This document shows positions 1 to 5,452 of a stretch of 5,452 bases of DNA, one piece after another. A model generated the notes under the pieces. That model was given only the letters and a program-made list of their open reading frames with translations. It did no database searches and was not told the origin of the DNA. A program made the position numbers and the translations under genes. The stretch covers positions 1 through 5,452 of the forward strand of contig JAEYTM010000080.1 in NCBI GenBank assembly GCA_023434015.1, in the 5' to 3' direction. Numbering within the stretch: position 1 is the stretch's first letter; each line of letters begins with the position of its first letter. Origin of the DNA: Pseudomonadota bacterium. Its GTDB lineage: Bacteria > Pseudomonadota > Alphaproteobacteria > Caulobacterales > Caulobacteraceae.

Positions 1-13
1 AATTGGGACTATA

Positions 14-1129
14 ATGGTAACCGACGTTAAGCTGAACGGAAAAGTTGCTCTCGTTACGGGCATCACGGGTCAGGACGGCGCATATCTGGCCGACCTTCTG
101 CTGTCGAAGGGCTACATCGTTCACGGCATCAAGCGTCGATCCTCGTCCTTCAACACGGGTCGCATCGAGCACATCTACCAGGATCCGCACGAACAGAACC
201 CCCGCTTCGTGTTGCACTATGGCGACATGACGGATTCGACCAACCTGATCCGCGTGGTGCAGGAAACCCAGCCGGACGAGATCTACAACCTGGCAGCCCA
301 GTCGCATGTCCAGGTCAGCTTCGAGACGCCGGAATATACGGCGAATGCGGACGGGATCGGCACGCTGCGCCTGCTGGAGGCGATCCGGCTGCTGAACCTC
401 ACCGGCAAGACCCGCTTCTACCAGGCCTCGACCTCCGAGCTGTACGGCAAGGCTAAGGTCGCGCCCCAGAACGAGGAGACGCCCTTCTATCCGCGCAGTC
501 CCTATGCGGCGGCCAAGCTCTACGCCTACTGGGTGACGGTGAACTACCGGGAGGCCTACGGCATGCACGCCTCCAACGGCATCCTGTTCAATCACGAGAG
601 CCCGCTGCGCGGCGAGACCTTCGTCACCCGCAAGATCACCCGCGCGGTCGCCGCCATCCACCACGGCTACCAGGACCGCCTCTACCTCGGGAACCTCGAC
701 GCCCAGCGCGACTGGGGCCACGCCCGCGAATATGTCCGCGGCATGTGGCTGATGCTGCAGCAGGACCAGCCCGACGACTATGTGCTGGCCACCGGCGTCA
801 CCACTCGGGTCCGCGACTTCGTCGCCTGCGCCTTCGAGCAGGTCGGCGTCACCCTCGAGTGGCGCGGCTCCGGGCCCGGGGAGCGCGGCCTCTGCACCAG
901 GACCGGCCGGGTGCTGGTCGAGGTCGATCCGCAGTACTTCCGCCCGACCGAGGTCGACCTGCTGCTGGGCGACGCCTCCAAGGCCGAGCGCAAGCTGGGC
1001 TGGCGGCATGAAAGCACCTGGCGGGACCTCTGCGCCGAGATGGTCCGCGAGGACCTCGTCACCGTCGAGGAGGAGGAGCGCCGCATCGCCCGGCGCCCGC
1101 GCCTCAGCCCGCAGGACATCCGCCGCTGA
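14..1129 (+). CDS. gmd: GDP-D-mannose 4,6-dehydratase
   Basis: This cytoplasmic extended short-chain dehydrogenase converts GDP-D-mannose to GDP-4-keto-6-deoxy-D-mannose, the entry step to GDP-D-rhamnose, GDP-L-fucose and related 6-deoxy sugars. The 371-residue protein is typical in length. Visible motifs are the Rossmann GITGQDG at 16-22, the Arg pair 41-42 followed by SSSFNTGR (NADP side), and the catalytic set T140, E142, Y164 and K168, equivalent to T132, E134, Y156 and K160 of the E. coli enzyme. NHESPLRGETFVTRKI (193-208), RDWGHAREYV (232-241) and FRPTEVDLLLGD (309-320) are family signatures for substrate binding and fold. The C-terminal tail after about residue 350 is Glu/Arg-rich and not recognisably conserved. 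The ATG at 14 gives a normal N-terminus ahead of the first beta strand; a weak GGGA lies at 5-8. The frame is open to the window edge, so a slightly earlier start cannot be excluded. It is first in a coupled operon, and its stop overlaps the start of the next gene. Confidence 0.97.
   Translation: MVTDVKLNGKVALVTGITGQDGAYLADLLLSKGYIVHGIKRRSSSFNTGRIEHIYQDPHEQNPRFVLHYGDMTDSTNLIRVVQETQPDEIYNLAAQSHVQVSFETPEYTANADGIGTLRLLEAIRLLNLTGKTRFYQASTSELYGKAKVAPQNEETPFYPRSPYAAAKLYAYWVTVNYREAYGMHASNGILFNHESPLRGETFVTRKITRAVAAIHHGYQDRLYLGNLDAQRDWGHAREYVRGMWLMLQQDQPDDYVLATGVTTRVRDFVACAFEQVGVTLEWRGSGPGERGLCTRTGRVLVEVDPQYFRPTEVDLLLGDASKAERKLGWRHESTWRDLCAEMVREDLVTVEEEERRIARRPRLSPQDIRR
1113..1116 (+). promoter_or_regulatory. 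Ribosome binding site supporting the CTG start of the Rmd-like gene
   Basis: AGGA lies inside the end of gmd, 9 bases before the CTG at 1126. That spacing suits Shine-Dalgarno pairing and is the main local sequence support for starting the second gene at a CTG. In DNA this GC-rich an AGGA can occur by chance, so it supports the start but does not prove it. Confidence 0.45.
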
Positions 1130-2040
1130 CCGCCCGCGCCCTCATCGTCGGAGGGACCGGCTTCGTCGGCCGCCATCTGGCCGCCCGGCTCGCGCCCCGC
1201 TACGCCGTCACCGCCGCCGGGCGGGAGGTCGACGTGCGCGACCCGGCGGCCCTGCGCGCCCTGGTCGCCCGCGCCAGGCCCGACGTGGCGATCAACCTCG
1301 CCGCCTTGACCACGGTGCGCGAGACGGTGGCCGATCCGGGTCTCGCCCGGACGGTGGCGGTGGACGGCCTGAGCAACCTGCTGGAGGCCCTGGCCGCCGG
1401 GGGCTTCAGCGGGCGCCTGCTGCAGGTCAGCTCCAGCGAGGTCTACGGCCATCCGGCGCCGCAGGACCTGCCGTTGGCCGAGGACGCCCCGGCCTGGCCG
1501 ATGAGCCCCTACGCCGCGGCCAAGCTCGCCGCCGAGGACCTGTGCCGCGCCTGGACGGCCTTCGAGGTGCTGGTCGCGCGGCCCTTCACCCACATCGGCC
1601 CCGGCCAGAGCGACCGCTTCGCGGCCGCCAGCTTCGCCCGCCAGATCGCCGAGATCGAGGCCGGCCTGCGCGAGCCGGTGATCAGCGTCGGCCGGCTGGA
1701 CTCCACCCGCGATCTCACCGACGTCCGCGACGTCGCCGCCGCCTATGAGGCGATCCTCGACCGGGGTGTCGCCGGGGCGACCTACAACGTTTGCTCCGGC
1801 GTCGAGACGCCGATGCGCGCGGTGCTCGACCGGCTGCTAGCCCTGTCCGGCTGGCGCATCGAGGTGGCGCAGGACCCGGCCCTGGTCCGCGGCGCCGAGC
1901 AGCAGCGCCTGCGCGGCGCCCACGCCCGGCTCACCGCCGACACCGGCTGGACCCCGAGCATCGCGCTGGGCCAGACCCTCTCCGACCTCCTCGACGACGC
2001 CCGGCGCCGGGCGCACGCACAGACCAGGCGACCCGCATGA
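1126..2040 (+). CDS. rmd: GDP-6-deoxy-D-lyxo-4-hexulose reductase (GDP-D-rhamnose synthase), CTG start inferred
   Basis: This is an extended short-chain dehydrogenase that most likely reduces the 4-keto group of Gmd's product to give GDP-D-rhamnose in the cytoplasm. From CTG 1126 it has 304 residues, the usual Rmd length. Motifs are GGTGFVG (9-15, NAD(P) binding), SSSEVYG (102-108, catalytic Ser region), YAAAK (129-133, catalytic Tyr and Lys), RPFTHIGPGQ (152-161), RDLTDVRD (195-202) and YNVCSG (220-225). The C-terminal AEQQRLRGAHARL block followed by DTGWTP matches my recollection of P. aeruginosa Rmd, which favours Rmd over GDP-L-fucose synthase. The first usual start codon, GTG at 1234, would delete the whole Rossmann motif. 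No ATG, GTG or TTG lies in the open frame between 1012 and 1234. CTG 1126 overlaps the gmd stop as CTGA and gives a standard N-terminus. The gene ends in an ATGA overlap with the methyltransferase gene. Family assignment is firm; exact substrate stereochemistry and the start codon are inferred. Confidence 0.88.
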   Translation: MTARALIVGGTGFVGRHLAARLAPRYAVTAAGREVDVRDPAALRALVARARPDVAINLAALTTVRETVADPGLARTVAVDGLSNLLEALAAGGFSGRLLQVSSSEVYGHPAPQDLPLAEDAPAWPMSPYAAAKLAAEDLCRAWTAFEVLVARPFTHIGPGQSDRFAAASFARQIAEIEAGLREPVISVGRLDSTRDLTDVRDVAAAYEAILDRGVAGATYNVCSGVETPMRAVLDRLLALSGWRIEVAQDPALVRGAEQQRLRGAHARLTADTGWTPSIALGQTLSDLLDDARRRAHAQTRRPA

Positions 2041-3290
2041 AGCTCACCCACCGCACCACCTGCCGGATCTGCGGCTCGGCGGCGCTGACCCCGGCCATCG
2101 ACCTCGGCCCGCAGCATCTGCAGGGGTCCTTCGTGAAGCCGGGCCGCCCGCAGCCCTCGGCCCAGAAGATCCCCACGGCCCTGGTCCGCTGCGACCCCAG
2201 CCGCGCCCCGGCCGCCTGCGGCCTGCTGCAGACCGCGGTCACCGTGCCCGGGGAGGTGCTCTACGCCGAGTACTGGTATCGCTCCGGCACCAACCAGACC
2301 ATGCGCGACCACCTGGCCGAGATCGCCGCCACCGCCGCCGCGCGGGTCGGCAAGGCCGACGCGCGCGTGCTCGATATCGGCTGCAACGACGGCACCCTGC
2401 TGCGCGCCTATCCGCCGGGCTTTTGCAAGGTCGGGGTCGATCCCTCCGACGCGGCCCGGGGCGTGGACGCCGACGTCACGGTGGTCAATGACTTCTTCCC
2501 CTCGGCGGCGCTCCCGGCCCTGGCCGGCGAGCACGGCTTCGACGTCATCACCTCGATCGCCATGTTCTACGACCTGGAGGATCCGGTCGGCTTCGTGGAG
2601 GGGCTGCGGGACCTGCTGGCGGCGGACGGCCTGTGGGTCTTCGAGATGTCCTACATGCCGACCATGCTGGAGAAGAATTCCTACGACACCATCTGCCACG
2701 AGCACATCGAGTACTATTCCCTCTCGGTGATCGAGACCCTGCTGCGCCGCTGCGGCATGAAGGTCGTCGACGTCGCCTTCAACGACATCAACGGCGGCTC
2801 GATCCGCTGCTATGCGACCCACGCCGGCAGTCGCCGCCACGACGACGACGAGCGCGCCCAGCGGGTCGGCGCCATCCGGTCGCTGGAACGGCGGCTGGCG
2901 CTCGACACCGATCGGCCCTACGCCGACTTCCAGGCGCGCATCGAGTCTCAGCGCGACCAGCTCAACGCCCTGGTCCGCGACCTCGTCGCCCAGGGTAAGC
3001 GGATCCACGTCTACGGAGCCTCGACCAAGGGCAACACCATCCTGCAGTGGTGCGGCCTGGATCACAGCCTCATCGAGTGCGCCGCCGACCGCAATCCGGA
3101 CAAGGACGGCGCCCGCACCCTCGGCACCGATATCCCGATCGTCAGCGAGGCGAGGTCGCGGGCCATGAACCCGGACTACTACCTGGTCCTGCCCTGGCAC
3201 TTCCGCGACGAGTTCCTGGCCCGCGAGGCCGAGGCCCGCGCCCGCGGCGTCCGCTTCATCTTCCCGCTGCCCCGGATCGAGATCGTCTGA
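2037..3290 (+). CDS. SAM-dependent sugar C-methyltransferase, TylC3/TcaB9-like three-domain family
   Basis: This 417-residue protein has the three-part layout of NDP-hexose C-methyltransferases. An N-terminal zinc-binding domain (about 1-75) carries C9, C12, C52 and C61. A class I SAM domain (about 85-250) carries the SAM motif VLDIGCNDGT (111-120) and VGVDPSD (132-138). A C-terminal Rossmann-like domain (about 320-417) carries HVYGASTKGNT (324-334), DRNPDKDG (351-358) and LPWHFRDEF (385-393). HEH at 221-223, within YDTICHEHIEYYS, matches the catalytic His/Glu region described for TcaB9, whose family methylates C3 of NDP-4-keto-6-deoxysugars. Zinc presumably binds the four cysteines. The ATG at 2037 overlaps the preceding stop as ATGA, with AGGCG at 2026-2030 as a weak ribosome binding site. 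Position after gmd and the Rmd-like gene suggests a GDP-4-keto-6-deoxyhexose substrate and a branched sugar product, but the sequence does not prove the acceptor or the methylated carbon. A role in another sugar pathway or in O- or N-methylation remains possible. Confidence 0.92.
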   Translation: MKLTHRTTCRICGSAALTPAIDLGPQHLQGSFVKPGRPQPSAQKIPTALVRCDPSRAPAACGLLQTAVTVPGEVLYAEYWYRSGTNQTMRDHLAEIAATAAARVGKADARVLDIGCNDGTLLRAYPPGFCKVGVDPSDAARGVDADVTVVNDFFPSAALPALAGEHGFDVITSIAMFYDLEDPVGFVEGLRDLLAADGLWVFEMSYMPTMLEKNSYDTICHEHIEYYSLSVIETLLRRCGMKVVDVAFNDINGGSIRCYATHAGSRRHDDDERAQRVGAIRSLERRLALDTDRPYADFQARIESQRDQLNALVRDLVAQGKRIHVYGASTKGNTILQWCGLDHSLIECAADRNPDKDGARTLGTDIPIVSEARSRAMNPDYYLVLPWHFRDEFLAREAEARARGVRFIFPLPRIEIV

Positions 3291-3315
3291 CCGCCCTCGA
3301 GAGGCGCCGCCCACG

Positions 3316-3344
3316 AAAAAGCCCCGGAGGTTCGCTCCGGGGCT
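3316..3344 (-). terminator. Rho-independent terminator of infB
   Basis: A perfect 10-bp stem pairs 3320-3329 (AGCCCCGGAG) with 3335-3344 (CTCCGGGGCT) around the 5-base loop GTTCG. On the minus strand the stem is followed directly by five U residues (the A-run at 3316-3320), the classic intrinsic terminator layout. It lies 27 bases past the infB stop. On the plus strand the hairpin is followed by CGATCG with no U-tract, so it should stop the sugar operon only weakly, if at all. Confidence 0.92.
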
Positions 3345-3371
3345 CGATCGTTCGGGACGCTGCGTCCGCTC

Positions 3372-5452
3372 CTAGAGCGAGCGCTTGACCTCTTCGAGCG
3401 TGAAGCACTCGATGATGTCGCCGACCTTGATGTCCTGGAAGCCGGCGAAGGCCATGCCGCACTCCTGGCCGGACTGGACCTCGTTGACCTCGTCCTTGAA
3501 GCGCTTGAGCGTCTGCAGGGTGCCCAGTTCCAGCACCACCACGTCCTGGCGGATGATCCGGACGCGGGCGCCCTTGCGGACCACGCCGTCGGTGACGCGG
3601 CAGCCGGCCACCCGGCCGACCTTGGTGATGTCGAAGGCCTGCAGCACCTCGGCGTTGCCCAGGAAGGTTTCCCGCTGGATCGGCGCCAGCATGCCCGAGA
3701 GCACGCCTTTGATGTCGTCCAGCAGGTCGTAGATGATCGCGTAGTAGCGGATTTCGACGCCTTCGCGCTCGGCCAGGTCGCGGGCCTGTTTCGAGGCGCG
3801 GACGTTGAAGCCGAGGATCGAGGCCCCGGCTCCCTTGGCCAGCATGACGTCGCTTTCGCTGATCGCGCCGGCGCCCGACAGGATGATCCGCGCGCGGACC
3901 TCGTCGGTGCCGATCTTGTCCAGGCTGCCGACGATGGCCTCGGTCGAACCCTGCACGTCGGCCTTGATGACCAGCGGCAGCTCCGAGACCTTCTTGTCGG
4001 TGATCCGGGCCATCATCTCGGCCAGGCTCGCGCCCTGGGTCGGGGCGCCGGCCTTCTCGCGCTTCAGGCGGACACGGTATTCGGTCAGCTCGCGGGCGCG
4101 GGCCTCGTTCTCGACCACGGCGAAGGGCTCGCCCGGCGCGGGCGTGCCGTCCAGGCCGAGGACTTCCACCGGCACGGACGGGCCGGCTTCGCCGACCTGT
4201 TCCTCGCGTTCGTTGAGCAGGGCGCGCACCCGGCCCCAGTGGTCGCCGGCCACGACGATCTCGCCGCGCTTCAGGGTGCCGCGCTTGACCAGCAGGGTGG
4301 AGACCGCGCCGCGGCCGCGATCCAGCTTGGCCTCGATCACCACGCCATCGGCGGTGCGGTCGGGGTTGGCCTTCAGGTCGAGCACCTCGGCCTGCAGCAG
4401 AATGGCTTCGATCAGACTGTCGAGACCGATCTTCTGGGTCGCCGAGACCTCGATCGCCTGGGTGTCGCCGCCCAGGCTTTCGACCACGATCTCGTGCTGC
4501 AGCAGCTCGTTGATCACCCGCGTGGGCTCGGCGCCCGGCTTGTCGATCTTGTTGATCGCCACGATGATCGGCGCGCCGGCGGCCTTGGCGTGATTGATGG
4601 CCTCGATGGTCTGCGGCATGACGCCGTCGTCGGCGGCCACCACCAGCACCACGATGTCGGTCACGGTCGCGCCGCGCATCCGCATGGCGGAGAAGGCGGC
4701 GTGGCCGGGGGTGTCGAGGAAGGTGACCCGCTGGCCGTCCTCCAGGCGCACCTGGTAGGCGCCGATGTGCTGGGTGATCCCGCCGTGCTCGCCGCCCGCC
4801 ACGTCGGCGGAGCGGAGCGCGTCCAGCAGGCTGGTCTTGCCGTGGTCGACGTGGCCCATGACGGTGACCACCGGCGGCCGGGTGACCAGGTGGTCGTCGT
4901 GGTCGTCGTCGCCGATGAACCCGGATTCGACGTCGGCTTCCGAGACGCGCTTCACCGTGTGGCCGAATTCGGTGGCCACCAGCTCGGCGGTGTCGTTGTC
5001 GATGACGTCGTTGATCTTCAGCATCACGCCCTGACGCATCAGGAACTTGATGACCTCGACGCCGCGCGTCGCCATCCGGTTGGCCAGTTCGCCCACGGTG
5101 ATGACGTCGGGGATGACAACCTCGCGGGCCGCGCGGGCCTGCTCCTGGCTGCCGCCCTTGCGCTTCTCGCGCTCACGCTCGCGGGCCCGGCGGACCGAGG
5201 CGAGCGAACGCATGCGCTCGGCGCCGTCGCCGTCGCCGGCCACCGTCTGGATGGTCAGGCGGCCTTCGCGGCGCTGCGGGGCGCCCTTGGCGCGGGAGAT
5301 GGCCTTGCCGGGGCCGGCGTCGCGGCGACGATCGTCATCGTCCGGACGGCGGTCCATCGCAGCGCCACCCGGACGCGGAGCCTGGCGCGCGGCGCGCTGG
5401 ACTTCGGGCGTGGCGGGCGGAGCGGCCGGGCCGGTCCGGGGACCGCCGGGAC
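3372..5452 (-). CDS. infB: Translation initiation factor IF-2 (N-terminus beyond the window)
   Basis: IF-2 is the GTPase that brings fMet-tRNA to the 30S subunit and promotes 50S joining. The stop is TAG at 3372-3374; 692 codons are visible and the frame stays open to the right edge, so the start lies outside. The outermost 31 residues are Pro/Ala/Arg-rich, a flexible linker as in long alphaproteobacterial IF-2. The following positions count from the Met at 5355-5357, which may be only an internal Met. A charged Arg/Glu helix (about 54-67) precedes the IF2_N domain (about 83-138). G motifs are GHVDHGKT (168-175), GGITQHIG (192-199), DTPGH (215-219), NKID (269-272) and SATQK (305-309). Domain II follows (about 335-440), then domain III with ADVQGSTEAI (466-475). 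The C2 domain (about 565-661) carries KRF 618-620 and ECG 632-634, matching the fMet-tRNA-binding residues known in Bacillus IF-2. All key residues are present. A hairpin terminator follows the stop, so infB ends its transcription unit here. Confidence 0.98.
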   Translation of the reverse strand, partial: PGGPRTGPAAPPATPEVQRAARQAPRPGGAAMDRRPDDDDRRRDAGPGKAISRAKGAPQRREGRLTIQTVAGDGDGAERMRSLASVRRAREREREKRKGGSQEQARAAREVVIPDVITVGELANRMATRGVEVIKFLMRQGVMLKINDVIDNDTAELVATEFGHTVKRVSEADVESGFIGDDDHDDHLVTRPPVVTVMGHVDHGKTSLLDALRSADVAGGEHGGITQHIGAYQVRLEDGQRVTFLDTPGHAAFSAMRMRGATVTDIVVLVVAADDGVMPQTIEAINHAKAAGAPIIVAINKIDKPGAEPTRVINELLQHEIVVESLGGDTQAIEVSATQKIGLDSLIEAILLQAEVLDLKANPDRTADGVVIEAKLDRGRGAVSTLLVKRGTLKRGEIVVAGDHWGRVRALLNEREEQVGEAGPSVPVEVLGLDGTPAPGEPFAVVENEARARELTEYRVRLKREKAGAPTQGASLAEMMARITDKKVSELPLVIKADVQGSTEAIVGSLDKIGTDEVRARIILSGAGAISESDVMLAKGAGASILGFNVRASKQARDLAEREGVEIRYYAIIYDLLDDIKGVLSGMLAPIQRETFLGNAEVLQAFDITKVGRVAGCRVTDGVVRKGARVRIIRQDVVVLELGTLQTLKRFKDEVNEVQSGQECGMAFAGFQDIKVGDIIECFTLEEVKRSL
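4892..4909. repeat. Tandem 9-bp duplication inside infB
   Basis: Two exact copies of GGTCGTCGT stand head to tail. In the infB frame they contribute to the acidic, His-containing stretch GDDDHDDH (149-156 from the internal Met), in the linker between the IF2_N domain and the GTPase domain. The reading frame is kept, and this linker is not part of the catalytic core, so the repeat probably reflects slippage that was tolerated. Confidence 0.6.

Noticed and set aside
10..15. Perfect TATAAT hexamer overlapping the gmd start codon
   Set aside because: A promoter here would start transcription inside gmd, after the ATG, and no -35 region can be judged because only 9 bases precede it. It is most likely chance in the AT-richer start region.
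1012..1129. Programmed -1 frameshift producing a Gmd-Rmd fusion
   Set aside because: The frame of the second gene is open across the gmd end, but I see no slippery heptamer with a downstream structure. A coupled CTG restart is simpler.
778..1593. Minus-strand open frame (271 codons) across the gmd/rmd junction
   Set aside because: The translation is Gly/Arg/Gln-rich with no domain, and it lies opposite two well-supported coding sequences. It is a composition artefact.
780..1748. Plus-strand open frame (322 codons) overlapping the end of gmd and most of the Rmd-like gene
   Set aside because: The translation is Pro/Arg/Ala-rich with no motif, and it is out of frame with both real genes.
1782..3314. 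Long minus-strand open frame (510 codons) opposite the methyltransferase gene
   Set aside because: It is a shadow of high GC at codon position 3 on the opposite strand. Its translation is low-complexity Gly/Ala/Val/Arg/Asp with no recognisable motif, and the plus-strand frame has clear family motifs throughout.
3355..3367. Small second hairpin (GGACG / CGTCC around CTG) between the convergent units
   Set aside because: Only 5 bp of stem with a 3-base loop and no U-tract on either side. Such stems are common by chance in GC-rich DNA.
5355..5357. In-frame ATG as the true start of infB
   Set aside because: The frame remains open beyond it to the window edge with IF-2-like Pro/Ala/Arg-rich linker sequence, so the main start must lie outside. 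An internal start for a shorter IF-2 form, as in E. coli, cannot be excluded, but nothing here shows one.

Overview
The window is GC-rich DNA (mostly 65-78% GC by hand count) from a bacterium that is probably an alphaproteobacterium, perhaps of the Caulobacterales (Caulobacter/Phenylobacterium type). This rests on the Pro/Ala/Arg-rich N-terminal stretch of its IF-2, its base composition and the style of its nucleotide-sugar genes. The placement is inferred from recall, not from a search. The window holds two convergent transcription units and no RNA gene, mobile element or CRISPR array that I can see.

Plus strand, 14-3290: a tightly packed three-gene nucleotide-sugar operon. Gmd (GDP-D-mannose 4,6-dehydratase) makes GDP-4-keto-6-deoxy-D-mannose. 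The next gene closely resembles Rmd, the 4-reductase that turns this intermediate into GDP-D-rhamnose. The third gene is a three-part sugar C-methyltransferase of the TylC3/TcaB9 type, with a zinc-binding N-terminus, a class I SAM domain and a C-terminal domain. Genes 1/2 and 2/3 each overlap by 4 bases, so translation is probably coupled. Together they suggest a cell-surface polysaccharide built with GDP-D-rhamnose and/or a branched 3-C-methyl-6-deoxyhexose. The methyltransferase family acts on 4-keto sugars, so it should work between Gmd and Rmd.

The second gene has no ATG, GTG or TTG that would preserve its Rossmann glycine motif. The only sensible start is a CTG that overlaps the gmd stop as CTGA, with AGGA 9 bases upstream. 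This is the most distinctive feature of the window.

Intergenic, 3291-3371: 81 bases between the converging units. They hold a perfect 10-bp GC-rich hairpin whose U-tract lies on the minus-strand side, so it is the terminator of infB.

Minus strand, 3372-5452: infB, translation initiation factor IF-2. The C-terminus is complete and the N-terminus runs off the right edge. A terminator follows infB immediately, so rbfA is not directly downstream as it often is in the nusA-infB-rbfA cluster. The sugar operon occupies that side instead.

I found no convincing new system. The items worth following up are the CTG start, the inferred C-methylated GDP-sugar route, the lower GC at the start of gmd, and the unterminated plus-strand operon pointing into infB.
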